DNA of 64,000 nt from Nocardioides_C sp963700955 (GTDB taxonomy: Bacteria > Actinomycetota > Actinomycetes > Propionibacteriales > Nocardioidaceae). Under the pieces are notes generated by a model. That model did not search any database. It saw nothing but the letters and a program-made list of their open reading frames with translations, and was not told the origin of the DNA. Positions 18,571-28,264 of this stretch are shown here, piece by piece (position 1 is the first letter of the stretch; each line of letters opens with the position of its first letter). The position numbers and the translations under genes were made by a program. The stretch lies in contig CAVOZH010000007.1 of NCBI GenBank assembly GCA_963700955.1, forward strand, positions 6,390 through 70,389, in the 5' to 3' direction.

Positions 18571-19389
18571 ATGGACAAGGTCGTGATCGCGTCCACGGAG
18601 GCGGACGCACGGGCCGCTGAGGCGGTGGAGCAGCACCACGCGCAGATGGCGGGTGCACTCGCGGCGCAGGTGGAGGCGCTGGTCAGCGCGGCGGCCAGCC
18701 GGGACGACGAGGCGGCCGCTGCCGCCCGTTCCGACCTGGCCGCCTGGTGCGAGCACGAGCTCGTGCCGCACGCGCTGGCCGAGGAGAAGGCGATGTACCC
18801 CGCGGCGCAGGCGAAGCCCGAGGGTCGGCTGCTGGTCGAGGGGATGCTCGCCGAGCACACGGTGATCGTCGGCCTGGTCCAGCTCCTCGCGACGACCCAG
18901 GACCCGGTCCGTGCCGCGGCCGCCGCCAAGGCCCTCCAGGTCGCCTTCGAGAGTCACCTCTCCAAGGAGAACGAGCTGGTCCTGCCGCTCCTGGTCAGCG
19001 CTCCCGACGTCTCCGTGGCGGAGCTGCTCGGCGGCATGCACGAGCTCCTCGGCGCAGGGGATGGGCATGACCACGAGCACGGGCACGGCGAGGCCGTCGG
19101 TGCCGCTGAACCACAGCAGGGCCATGGTGGCCACAACTGCAACTGCGGCGAGGTCGACGGCCCCGGCTACCCGGAGCTCGACGCCCGCGCGGTCCCGCAC
19201 GCCATCCGGCACGCGACGATCTTCGGCGCCCTCGACGCGGTGCGCCCCGGAGGCGGGATGATCCTCGTCGCGCCCCACGACCCGCTGCCTCTGCTCGCGC
19301 AGATCGAGCAGCGCTCGCCGGGTGCGTTCGAGGTCAGCTACGTCGAGCGTGGCCCCGAGGCATGGCGCCTGGCGTTCGTCCGGGCGTAG
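18571..19389 (+). CDS. Hemerythrin-domain protein with C-terminal DUF2249
   Basis: 272 residues from ATG 18571, preferred over ATG 18553 because GGAGGAAG lies just upstream. Residues about 20-165 form a hemerythrin-like four-helix bundle with spaced metal ligands (EQHHAQM, CEHELVPHALAEEKAMYP, LAEHTVI, ESHLSKENELVLPLL) able to hold a di-iron site. A His-rich linker (GDGHDHEHGHGE) and HNCNCGE lead to a DUF2249 domain (YPELDARAVPHAIRHATIFGALDAVRPGGGMILVAPHDPLPLL). The same pairing occurs in proteins linked to NO stress and denitrification. Divergent transcription from the nitrite reductase operon supports a role in NO handling or repair of damaged iron centres. Confidence 0.85.
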   Translation: MDKVVIASTEADARAAEAVEQHHAQMAGALAAQVEALVSAAASRDDEAAAAARSDLAAWCEHELVPHALAEEKAMYPAAQAKPEGRLLVEGMLAEHTVIVGLVQLLATTQDPVRAAAAAKALQVAFESHLSKENELVLPLLVSAPDVSVAELLGGMHELLGAGDGHDHEHGHGEAVGAAEPQQGHGGHNCNCGEVDGPGYPELDARAVPHAIRHATIFGALDAVRPGGGMILVAPHDPLPLLAQIEQRSPGAFEVSYVERGPEAWRLAFVRA

Positions 19390-19404
19390 GGATCCGGCGG
19401 GCGC

Positions 19405-20031
19405 TCAGGAGCGAGCCGACGCGAGCGGTAGCCCGCGTCGGCGCAGGTCCTCACGCAGGTGGCCGGTGTCGGTGAACAGGACCGCATCCATGCCCGCCCG
19501 GGCTGCCGCGGCGACGTTGGCCGGGCTGTCGTCGACGAACACGCAGTCCTCGAGTGGCAGACCGGTGCGGCGCCGGAGCACCTCGAAGATCGCCGGGTCG
19601 GGCTTGGCCAGCCGCTCCTCCCCGGAGACGACGATGTCGTCGAACAGGCCGAGGAAGGCGAACCGCTCGCGGGCGTGCGGGAACGTGTCCGCAGACCAGT
19701 TCGTCAGCGCGAAGAGCGGGACCCGCGAACGGTGCAGCTCTTCGAGCACGGTGACCGTGTCCTCGACCGCTCCGGTCAGCGAGTGCGCGAAGTGGTCCCG
19801 GTAGCCGCGGAGGTGAGGGAGCCAGTGCGGGTGGGTGCGAGCCGCCTCGGCCACCGCGTCGTCCCAGGGACGGCCCGCGTCCATGGCATGGTTCCAGGTT
19901 CCGAAGTCGAAGTCGTCGGCGGCGAGCAACCGGGAAGCCTCCTCCGCACCCACGGCCGCCGCGACCGCCGGGTGCGGGTCCCACCGGATCAGCACGTTGC
20001 CGAGGTCGAACACCACCGCTGCTGTCCCCAT
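19405..20031 (-). CDS. HAD-superfamily hydrolase (haloacid dehalogenase-like)
   Basis: 208 residues with the HAD motifs: motif I VVFDLGNVL (nucleophile Asp; the second Asp of DxD is replaced by Gly-Asn, as in the YihX/HAD-IA group), motif II LTNWSAD, motif III Lys in LAKPDPAIFE, and motif IV FVDDSPANV. The cap follows motif I, as in subclass IA. Likely a phosphatase acting on a sugar phosphate or similar; substrate not predictable. The gene is separated from gltA, which is transcribed in the same direction upstream, by two strong hairpins, so it should have its own promoter. Confidence 0.88.
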   Translation of the reverse strand: MGTAAVVFDLGNVLIRWDPHPAVAAAVGAEEASRLLAADDFDFGTWNHAMDAGRPWDDAVAEAARTHPHWLPHLRGYRDHFAHSLTGAVEDTVTVLEELHRSRVPLFALTNWSADTFPHARERFAFLGLFDDIVVSGEERLAKPDPAIFEVLRRRTGLPLEDCVFVDDSPANVAAAARAGMDAVLFTDTGHLREDLRRRGLPLASARS

Positions 20032-20098
20032 GACGCCGACCCTAGCCGGAGGCCCGCGAGCCCCGCCGTCATACCGCCACCCGCCCCCAAGGGTGGTC

Positions 20099-20124
20099 GC
20101 TTTCCCATGTTCCCCTGGGAAAGC
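20099..20124 (-). terminator. Hairpin between gltA and HAD gene (distal)
   Basis: GCTTTCCCA (20099-20107) pairs with TGGGAAAGC (20116-20124), a 9-bp perfect stem with an 8-base loop, immediately after the stronger hairpin at 20126-20159 in the gltA direction. No T-run follows. It may be a back-up terminator or an RNA-stabilising structure. Confidence 0.5.
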
Positions 20125-20125
20125 A

Positions 20126-20159
20126 GCACTCCCCTCGGTGGATCCACCGAGGGGAGTGC
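20126..20159 (-). terminator. Transcription terminator downstream of gltA
   Basis: A perfect 15-bp inverted repeat, GCACTCCCCTCGGTG at 20126-20140 and its complement at 20145-20159, with a GATC loop. It lies 55 bases after the gltA stop and before the HAD gene. It lacks a T-tract, as is common for actinobacterial terminators. Confidence 0.8.
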
Positions 20160-20213
20160 CGGTTCATCCAGGTCACATGGGAGACCTGCACCCGGTCGGG
20201 CCGGAGTCGGGGG

Positions 20214-21551
<1,338 letters not shown>

Positions 21552-21632
21552 GTCGGCTCCTCGCTGAGTCGGGACCGTCCTGGGCCCGTACGCGCGCCTT
21601 GGGTCCACGTGCGCATCGGGGGACGTCGTACT

Positions 21633-21659
21633 GTTAGGTCACAGGTAGTCCTGTCTAAC
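21633..21659. promoter_or_regulatory. Inverted repeat in gltA upstream region (candidate promoter/operator)
   Basis: GTTAG (21633-21637) and ACAGG (21641-21645) pair with CCTGT (21650-21654) and CTAAC (21655-21659), an interrupted palindrome in an AT-richer patch about 80 bases upstream of the gltA start. On the minus strand TTAGAC and TAACAG, 16 bases apart, could be -35 and -10 elements of gltA, so a regulator bound here would control citrate synthase. Tentative. Confidence 0.35.
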
Positions 21660-21698
21660 TTATGCCGGAACTGTCCTGGGAGGGAAACCGGGGTCGTT

Positions 21699-21728
21699 TT
21701 GACCACGGGCGGAACCCGCCGGTAGTCT
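21699..21728 (+). promoter_or_regulatory. Candidate promoter of rplM-rpsI
   Basis: TTGACC at 21699-21704 and TAGTCT at 21723-21728 with an 18-base spacer resemble vegetative sigma-A elements; the rplM GTG start follows 113 bases later, leaving room for a ribosomal-protein leader. The -10 match is moderate. Confidence 0.45.
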
Positions 21729-21840
21729 TGGCGGTCGCGGCATGTTCTGGCATGGGCTCCTCGCAGTCCGCTGTTTGGCCGCCACCCGGCTCGTGACACG
21801 GGCCGACAGACAACCGATTTCGATGAGAAGGCAAACAACC

Positions 21841-22284
21841 GTGCGTACGTACAGCCCGAAGCCCGCTGACATCCAGCGCGAGTGGCACGTCATCGACGCC
21901 ACCGACGTGGTGCTCGGACGCCTCGCCGTCCAGACCGCGACGCTGCTTCGCGGCAAGCACAAGCCCACGTTTGCCCCGCACGTCGACGGTGGCGACTTCG
22001 TCATCATCGTCAACGCCGGGAAGGTCGCCCTGTCGGGCACCAAGTCCACCACCAAGATGGCCTACCGCCACTCGGGCTACCCGGGCGGCCTGTCGGCCAC
22101 CCCGATCGGCGAGCTGCTCGACAAGGACCCGCGCCGGGCCATCGAGAAGGCCGTGTGGGGCATGCTCCCGAAGAACCGTCTCGGCCGCCAGATGCTGAAG
22201 AAGCTCAAGGTGTACGCCGGACCGGAGCACCCGCACCAGGCGCAGCAGGCCAAGCCGTTCGAGATCACCCAGATCTCCCAGTAA
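21841..22284 (+). CDS. rplM: 50S ribosomal protein L13
   Basis: 147 residues starting at GTG 21841 (MRTYSPKPADIQREWHVIDA), the conserved L13 start; an ATG 18 bases upstream would add MRRQTT. Recognisable segments are VLGRLAVQTATLLRGKHKP, GDFVIIVNAGKVALSGTK and VWGMLPKNRLGRQMLKKLKVYAG. L13 is an early-assembly protein of the large subunit. It is followed 41 bases later by rpsI, the usual L13-S9 pair, and is divergent from gltA. Confidence 0.97.
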   Translation: MRTYSPKPADIQREWHVIDATDVVLGRLAVQTATLLRGKHKPTFAPHVDGGDFVIIVNAGKVALSGTKSTTKMAYRHSGYPGGLSATPIGELLDKDPRRAIEKAVWGMLPKNRLGRQMLKKLKVYAGPEHPHQAQQAKPFEITQISQ

Positions 22285-22325
22285 CCAGTCCGCCGAGAAC
22301 AGCAGTCGTTAAGTGAGGAACATTC

Positions 22326-22829
22326 GTGGCTGAGACCACCACCGAGGCCGTCGAGGAGACCTACGAGGTCAACGAGCAGGGCGTCGCCTACAGCTCCGAG
22401 AGCGCACCGTCCGAGGACGCTCCGGTTCGCCCCGCCACCATCGCCCCCGCCGCGGCCACCGGTCGTCGCAAGGAGGCGGTTGCCCGCGTGCGTCTCGTCC
22501 CGGGCACCGGGCAGTGGACCGTCAACGGCCGCACCCTCGACAGCTACTTCCCGAACAAGCTGCACCAGCAGGTCGTCAACGAGCCTTTCGTGACCACCGA
22601 CCTGGTCGGCCGCTTCGACGTGATCGCCCGCATCCACGGCGGCGGCATCACCGGTCAGGCCGGGGCCCTTCGCCTCGGTGTGGCCCGTGCGCTGAACGCG
22701 GTCGACGTCGACGCGAACCGCCCCTCGCTCAAGAAGGCCGGTCTGCTCACGCGCGACGCCCGCGTCATCGAGCGCAAGAAGGCCGGTCTGAAGAAGGCCC
22801 GCAAGGCGCCTCAGTTCAGCAAGCGTTGA
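22326..22829 (+). CDS. rpsI: 30S ribosomal protein S9
   Basis: 167 residues from GTG 22326, with GAGGA 8 bases upstream. The N-terminal ~40 residues are an acidic actinobacterial extension (AETTTEAVEETYEVNEQG) absent from E. coli S9. The conserved core begins at GRRKEAVARVRLVPGTGQWTVNGR and ends with the basic tail AGLKKARKAPQFSKR, whose final Lys-Arg reaches the P-site tRNA. It is the second gene of the L13-S9 unit, 16 bases before glmM, so the three are probably co-transcribed. Confidence 0.97.
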   Translation: MAETTTEAVEETYEVNEQGVAYSSESAPSEDAPVRPATIAPAAATGRRKEAVARVRLVPGTGQWTVNGRTLDSYFPNKLHQQVVNEPFVTTDLVGRFDVIARIHGGGITGQAGALRLGVARALNAVDVDANRPSLKKAGLLTRDARVIERKKAGLKKARKAPQFSKR

Positions 22830-22845
22830 TCCGCTACTTCCTGTA

Positions 22846-24207
22846 GTGGCACGCCTCTTCGGCACCGACGGTGTACGCGGGCTCGCGAACGGTCAGCTGA
22901 CCGCCGAGCTCGCTGTCGACCTCTCGGTTGCAGCGGCGCACGTCCTCGGCGAGGCCGGTGTCTTCTCCGACAGTGTCGGACGAAGGGGCCGGCCCGTCGC
23001 CGTTGTCGGGCGTGACACCCGGATCTCCGGTCAGTTCCTCGAGGCCGCCGTCGTGGCCGGGCTGGCCTCCGCCGGTGTCGACGTACTCCTGCTCGGGGTC
23101 CTGCCCACGCCGGGTGTCGCCTATCTCACCGATGTGCTCGGTGCCGACCTCGGCGTGATGCTCTCGGCGAGCCACAACCCGATGCCCGACAACGGCATCA
23201 AGTTCCTCGCGCGGGGTGGCGTCAAGCTCGACGACGCGATCGAGATCGCGATCGAGAAACGCCTTCGTGAGCCCTGGGACCGGCCCACCGGTGGTGGCGT
23301 GGGCAGGGTGTCGACGTACGACGTGTCGGCGGAGCGTTACGCCGCGCACCTGGTGTCCACGCTGCCGCGCCGGCTCGGCGGTATCCGGGTGGTCCTGGAC
23401 TGTGCTCACGGTGCCGCCTTCGAGGTCGGCCCGAAGGCGCTCGCCGACGCCGGGGCAGAGGTCGTCGCGATCTGTGCCGAGCCCGACGGCCTCAACATCA
23501 ACGACGGTTGCGGCTCCACGCATCTCGAGGTGCTCCAGAAGGCCGTCCTCGAGCACGGAGCGGACGTCGGGTTCGCGCTCGACGGCGACGCCGACCGGTG
23601 CCTCGCGGTCGACCACGAGGGCAACGTCGTCGACGGCGACCAGATCCTGGCCGTGCTTGCGCTCTCGATGCGCGACGAGGGCCGGCTCCATGCGGACACG
23701 CTCGTGACGACCGTGATGAGCAACCTCGGCCTGGTCCGGGCGATGCGCAGCGAGGGCGTCGAGGTGCAGCAGACCAGGGTCGGCGACCGCTATGTCCTCG
23801 AGGCGATGAAGGCCGGCCGGTTCTCACTCGGGGGTGAGCAGTCCGGTCACGTCATCATGAGCGACCACGCCACGACCGGTGACGGCATCCTCACCGCGCT
23901 CCACGTCCTCTCCCGGATGGCCGACAAGGACGCCTCGCTGGCTTCGCTGGCCGGGGTGATGACGCGTCTACCGCAGGTGCTGGTCAACGTCCCGGACGTC
24001 GACAAGTCCCGTGCCGACGAGGACGCGCTGCTTGCGACCTCCGTCGCCGAGGCGGAGGCCGAGCTCGGCGATCGCGGCCGTGTCCTGCTCCGGCCCTCGG
24101 GCACAGAGCAGCTGGTCCGCGTGATGGTCGAGGCCACGACCGCCGACCAGGCGCAGGCGGTCGCCGACCGGCTCGCTGACGTGGTGCGCGAGCGCCTGGC
24201 GCTCTGA
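22846..24207 (+). CDS. glmM: Phosphoglucosamine mutase
   Basis: 453 residues from GTG 22846. It converts glucosamine-6-phosphate to glucosamine-1-phosphate for UDP-GlcNAc and peptidoglycan. Landmarks: start LFGTDGVRGLAN, phosphoserine loop LSASHNPMPDNG with the catalytic Ser, metal site DGDADR, sugar loop GGEQSGH, and phosphate-binding RPSGTEQLVRVM at the C-terminus. The Ser-first loop and length distinguish it from phosphoglucomutase. It works directly after GlmS, which is encoded at 26415-28259 in this window. Confidence 0.97.
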   Translation: MARLFGTDGVRGLANGQLTAELAVDLSVAAAHVLGEAGVFSDSVGRRGRPVAVVGRDTRISGQFLEAAVVAGLASAGVDVLLLGVLPTPGVAYLTDVLGADLGVMLSASHNPMPDNGIKFLARGGVKLDDAIEIAIEKRLREPWDRPTGGGVGRVSTYDVSAERYAAHLVSTLPRRLGGIRVVLDCAHGAAFEVGPKALADAGAEVVAICAEPDGLNINDGCGSTHLEVLQKAVLEHGADVGFALDGDADRCLAVDHEGNVVDGDQILAVLALSMRDEGRLHADTLVTTVMSNLGLVRAMRSEGVEVQQTRVGDRYVLEAMKAGRFSLGGEQSGHVIMSDHATTGDGILTALHVLSRMADKDASLASLAGVMTRLPQVLVNVPDVDKSRADEDALLATSVAEAEAELGDRGRVLLRPSGTEQLVRVMVEATTADQAQAVADRLADVVRERLAL

Positions 24208-24290
24208 GACCCGCGACCCTGTCCTGATTCGGTGGGGGGACCCTCACCCGTCGGCCCAGGACCGCGGTCCTCGTCTCGGAAGCGCCCTGA

Positions 24291-25292
24291 CTAGAGCACG
24301 CGCTGGAACATCGGCAGCACCGCGACCGGCTCGAACCCGAGCCGGTCGTTGATGTCGACCATGTTCTGGTTCACCTCCGCGTTCGACGTCACGATCTCCG
24401 ACCGGTCCGGGAACATCTCCTGAAGCGCGACCAGGTTCGCCACCTTCACCGCGGTCCCGAGGCGGTGGCCGCGATGGCGCCGGTCCACGAGCGTGCCCCA
24501 CTGCTGCACGCGCTGCGACGGGTCGGCCTTCACGACCAGGTCGCTGTAGGCGACCACCCGGTCGTCGGCCGTCAGGGCAACGGTGGCGAGCCGTGTCCGG
24601 CCGGTCGCCTCCAACCGCTTCTCGCTCTGCCGGAACGTTTCGGGGGTCATCGACTCCTCCTCGAAGTCGACGTCGCCGCTGGGCGCATCGGTCGCGAGCT
24701 GGTTGTGCACCTCGCAGTAGGACTCCAGGTAGCGCTCGGGGATGTCCGACGCGAACGTCTCCAGCCGGTAGTCGGCGTGGTGGGTCGACGCCTCGCGTGC
24801 CAGGTGCTCCAGCAGCGCTGCGGCCACCGGAAGCTCCAGGACGCGCACCACCTCGGTGTTGGCGATCGTGAAGCCGTTCTTCTCGGCGAAGCGACGGTAA
24901 CCGTGGGTCTCCCGCTCCTCGAACCGGTACGACGACTCGGCCAGGAGGGTCGTGCGCCGTTCCTGTCGCAGCCGGTCCACGGCGTGCCGGACCATCAGCG
25001 ACCCCGCTCCTCGCCGCCGGTGCCGAGGGTCGACCATGACGTGGGCGAACGCCTTGTCGGTGTTGTCCATCAACGGGAACTCGGCGAATCCGCCGCCCAC
25101 CAGCACGTCACCGTCGAAGGCCGCGAACAGCTCGCCGCGCTCGGTGCTGTCCGGGTGCTCGAAGCGGGCGCGAAGCTCCTCGACGGACCACATCGACTCC
25201 CACGGCCGTTCGTGCAGCTCGGCCCGGCGACAGACCTCGTGGTAGCGGGCAAGGAGGTCTGCGTCGAAGGGGTCTACCGGGTGCACGTCCAT
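24291..25292 (-). CDS. Tandem GNAT-domain N-acetyltransferase
   Basis: 333 residues containing two GNAT-like halves. In the first, VMVDPRHRRRGAGSLMVRHAV is the acetyl-CoA pyrophosphate-binding R/Q-x-x-G-x-G/A motif; in the second, TLVDRRHRGHRLGTAVKVANL plays the same role and ends with NMVDINDRLGFEPV, the common C-terminal part. Two-domain GNATs of this length occur in actinobacteria, including mycothiol synthase-like proteins, but the sequence does not let me assign MshD or any substrate. It is convergent with glmM and lies 64 bases downstream of coaA in the same direction. Confidence 0.82.
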   Translation of the reverse strand: MDVHPVDPFDADLLARYHEVCRRAELHERPWESMWSVEELRARFEHPDSTERGELFAAFDGDVLVGGGFAEFPLMDNTDKAFAHVMVDPRHRRRGAGSLMVRHAVDRLRQERRTTLLAESSYRFEERETHGYRRFAEKNGFTIANTEVVRVLELPVAAALLEHLAREASTHHADYRLETFASDIPERYLESYCEVHNQLATDAPSGDVDFEEESMTPETFRQSEKRLEATGRTRLATVALTADDRVVAYSDLVVKADPSQRVQQWGTLVDRRHRGHRLGTAVKVANLVALQEMFPDRSEIVTSNAEVNQNMVDINDRLGFEPVAVLPMFQRVL

Positions 25293-25356
25293 GGGGCGAC
25301 CGTAGGCAACCGGAGCGTGCCGCGCATCCGGTTTACACGGAGCCGACCTCGACGGG

Positions 25357-26349
25357 TCAGAGCTTGCGTAGCCGGACGTAGCGCACCGAGTGGTCGCCGT
25401 CCTTGCGCAGCACGAGCGTGGCGCGGCTGCGGGTCGGCTGCACGTTCTGCTTCAGGTTCGGGCCGTTGATGGTGTCCCAGATCCGGTGGGACTCCTCGAC
25501 CGCCTCCTGCTCGGTGAGGCCGGCGTACTTCGAGAAGTAGGACGCCGGGTTCCGGAAGGCGGTCTCCCGCAGGCGCAGGAACCGGTTGGTGTACCACCGC
25601 CGGATGTCGTTGGTCGCCGCGTCGACGTACACCGAGAAGTCGAAGAAGTCGCTGATCGCGAGCCCGGTGCGCCCGTCCTCGCGCACGCGCGCGGGCTGGA
25701 GCACGTTGAGGCCCTCGATGATCACGATGTCGGGCCGCTTGATGACGACCTTCTCCTCGGGCACCACGTCGTAGATCAGGTGGGAGTACGTCGGCGCCTC
25801 CACCTCGTCCTTGCCGGACTTGATGTCCATCACGAACCGAAGGAGGGCCTTGCGGTCGTAGGACTCCGGGAACCCCTTGCGCGACAAGATGCCGCGGCGC
25901 TCGAGCTCGGCGTTGGGGTAGAGGAAACCGTCGGTCGTGACGAGCGACACCGACGGGTGCTCGGGCCAGTGCGCGAGCATCTGCTGCAGGACACGAGCGG
26001 TCGTGGACTTGCCCACCGCCACCGACCCGGCGAGACCGACCACGAACGGGGTCCGGGGAGGGTGCGGCCGGGCGAGGAACTCCTCCTGTGCGCGGTGGAG
26101 CGACCCGGCGGCCTTCACGTAGAGGCTCAGCAGCCGCGACAGTGGCAGGTAGACCTGGACCACCTCGTCGAGGTCGAGCTCGTCGCCGAGGCCGCGGACC
26201 CGGGCGATCTCCTCCGCGCTGAGCGGCTGCTCCGTCGCCGCCCCGAGCGCCGCCCAGGCGGCCCGGTCCAGCTCGACGTACGGCGAGGTCTCGCGGTCTC
26301 CGCCGTTGGTCTGCCCGCGGGGGATGCCCTGGGTATGCGGAGGAGCCAT
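25357..26349 (-). CDS. coaA: Pantothenate kinase (type I, CoaA)
   Basis: 330 residues. It phosphorylates pantothenate in the first step of CoA synthesis. The P-loop GLAGSVAVGKSTTARVLQQ near residue 105, VSLVTTDGFLYPNAELERRG, and IVIEGLNVLQP followed by DFFDFSVYVDA are diagnostic of the prokaryotic type I enzyme. The usual feedback inhibitor is CoA. Start ATG 26349 is 66 bases from the divergent glmS start, so the two share one promoter region. The downstream acpS uses CoA as the donor of the phosphopantetheine arm, a functional link with this neighbourhood. Confidence 0.96.
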   Translation of the reverse strand: MAPPHTQGIPRGQTNGGDRETSPYVELDRAAWAALGAATEQPLSAEEIARVRGLGDELDLDEVVQVYLPLSRLLSLYVKAAGSLHRAQEEFLARPHPPRTPFVVGLAGSVAVGKSTTARVLQQMLAHWPEHPSVSLVTTDGFLYPNAELERRGILSRKGFPESYDRKALLRFVMDIKSGKDEVEAPTYSHLIYDVVPEEKVVIKRPDIVIIEGLNVLQPARVREDGRTGLAISDFFDFSVYVDAATNDIRRWYTNRFLRLRETAFRNPASYFSKYAGLTEQEAVEESHRIWDTINGPNLKQNVQPTRSRATLVLRKDGDHSVRYVRLRKL

Positions 26350-26414
26350 GGTCCGTATTGTTCCGCACCCCGTGCGGGCGGGGGACGCCAGTCCACGCCG
26401 GTAGGCTGGTGCGC

Positions 26415-28259
26415 ATGTGTGGAATCGTTGGGTACGTCGGGCCGCAGCATGCTCAGGGCATCGTCATCGACGGCCTCAGGCGCATGGAGTACCGCGGGTA
26501 CGACTCCGCCGGGATCGCTCTCGTGCACGACGCGAAGCTCGCCACCCAGAAGCGCGCCGGGAAGCTCGCGAACCTCGAGAAGGCCGTCGCCGACACCGCC
26601 CTGCCGGCGTCCTCGACCGGCATCGGGCACACCCGCTGGGCGACCCACGGCGCCCCCAACGACCGAAACGCGCACCCGCACCTCGGCCAGGAGTCCCGCG
26701 TCGCTCTGGTCCACAACGGGATCATCGAGAACTTCGCGGTGCTGCGAGCGGAGCTGGAGGCGGCTGGCCACGACCTGCGCTCGGAGACCGACACCGAGGT
26801 CGCGGCACACCTCCTGGAGCGGGAGGTCGTCACGGGTGCCTCGTTGACCGAGGCGATGCAGCGCGTCGCGCGGCGGCTCGAGGGCGCGTTCACGCTGGTC
26901 GCCGTCGACGCCGAGGACGCCGACCGCGTCGTCGCCGCCCGCCGCAACTCGCCCCTCGTCGTAGGTGTGGGTGAGGGGGAGAACTTCCTCGCCTCCGACG
27001 TCGCCGCCTTCATCGAGCACACCCGCGACGCGCTCGAGCTGGGTCAGAACCAGGTCGTCACGATCACACGCGACGCGGTCGCGGTCACCGACTTCGACGG
27101 CAACCCGGCGGAGGCCAAGCCCTACCACGTCGACTGGGACCTCTCGGCGGCGGAGAAGGGCGGCTACGACTGGTTCATGCGCAAGGAGATCTTCGAGCAG
27201 CCGCGGGCGGTCGCCGACACGCTGCTCGGCCGCCACGACGAGCAGGGAGCGCTCCAGCTCGACGAGATCCGGATCAGCGAGGAGGACCTCCGCGCGGTCG
27301 ACAAGATCATCGTCATCGCATCCGGCACCTCGTTCTACGCCGGCCTCGTCGCGAAGTACGCCATCGAGCACTGGACCCGCATCCCGTGCGAGGTCGAGCT
27401 CGCGTCGGAGTTCCGCTACCGCGACCCGATCCTGACCCGGGACAGCCTCGTGGTCGCGATCAGCCAGTCCGGGGAGACCGCCGACACCTTGATGGCGATC
27501 CGGCACGCGCGGGAGCAACGGGCGAAGGTCCTCGCGGTCTGCAACACCAACGGCTCGACGATCCCCCGTGAGTCGGACGCCGTCATCTACACCCACGCGG
27601 GCCCGGAGATCGGGGTGGCGTCCACCAAGGGATTCACGACCCAGCTGGTCGCCTGCTACCTGCTCGGCCTGTACCTCGCTCAGGTCCGGGGCACCAGGTA
27701 CGGCGACGAGATCGCGCAGGTCCTGGGTGAGATCGCGCAGATGCCCGCCAAGATCCAGGAGGTGCTCGACCGCGCGGAGGAGATGTACGCCCTCGGCCGC
27801 GAGCTCGCCGGGTCGCGCTCGGTGCTCTTCCTCGGCCGCCACGTCGGCTACCCGGTGGCTCTCGAGGGGGCGCTGAAGCTCAAGGAGCTCGCCTACATCC
27901 ATGCGGAGGGGTTCGCCGCGGGCGAGCTCAAGCACGGTCCGATCGCCCTGATCGAGGAAGGTCTGCCGGTCTTCTGCGTCGTGCCGCCCAGGGGTCGCGA
28001 CCAGCTCCACGACAAGATGGTCAGCGGCATCCAGGAGGTCCGGGCCCGAGGGGCTCGCACGATCGTCCTGGCCGAGGAGGGCGACGACGTGGTCACGCCC
28101 TACGCCGACCTGCTGTTCCGCCTCCCGAAGGTCTCGACGCTGCTGCAGCCTCTGCTGTCCGTCGTACCCCTCCAGCTGTTCGCGTGCGAGCTCGCCAGCC
28201 ACAACGGCCTCGACGTGGACCAGCCGCGGAACCTCGCGAAGTCCGTCACGGTCGAGTAG
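26415..28259 (+). CDS. glmS: Glutamine--fructose-6-phosphate aminotransferase (isomerizing)
   Basis: 614 residues from ATG 26415, fixed by the catalytic Cys that must follow Met (MCGIVGYVG). It makes glucosamine-6-phosphate, the entry to UDP-GlcNAc. The class II glutaminase domain (about 1-240) shows RMEYRGYDSAGIAL, GIGHTRWATHG and HNGIIENF; two SIS isomerase domains follow with ASGTSFYAGL, SQSGETADT and LGRHVGYPVALEGALKLKELAYIHAEGFAAGELKHGP. It ends with the expected LAKSVTVE. It is followed 5 bases later by acpS. No glmS ribozyme is apparent in the short 65-base upstream gap. Confidence 0.98.
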   Translation: MCGIVGYVGPQHAQGIVIDGLRRMEYRGYDSAGIALVHDAKLATQKRAGKLANLEKAVADTALPASSTGIGHTRWATHGAPNDRNAHPHLGQESRVALVHNGIIENFAVLRAELEAAGHDLRSETDTEVAAHLLEREVVTGASLTEAMQRVARRLEGAFTLVAVDAEDADRVVAARRNSPLVVGVGEGENFLASDVAAFIEHTRDALELGQNQVVTITRDAVAVTDFDGNPAEAKPYHVDWDLSAAEKGGYDWFMRKEIFEQPRAVADTLLGRHDEQGALQLDEIRISEEDLRAVDKIIVIASGTSFYAGLVAKYAIEHWTRIPCEVELASEFRYRDPILTRDSLVVAISQSGETADTLMAIRHAREQRAKVLAVCNTNGSTIPRESDAVIYTHAGPEIGVASTKGFTTQLVACYLLGLYLAQVRGTRYGDEIAQVLGEIAQMPAKIQEVLDRAEEMYALGRELAGSRSVLFLGRHVGYPVALEGALKLKELAYIHAEGFAAGELKHGPIALIEEGLPVFCVVPPRGRDQLHDKMVSGIQEVRARGARTIVLAEEGDDVVTPYADLLFRLPKVSTLLQPLLSVVPLQLFACELASHNGLDVDQPRNLAKSVTVE

Positions 28260-28264
28260 GCCCG

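Noticed and set aside
24258..24271. Perfect 14-base palindrome AGGACCGCGGTCCT between glmM and the GNAT gene
   Set aside because: Short, no loop and no T-run; could be chance in GC-rich DNA or a minor terminator between convergent genes. Not strong enough to call.
26350..26414. glmS ribozyme upstream of glmS
   Set aside because: The gap is only 65 bases and shared with divergent coaA; too short and without ribozyme core sequence.
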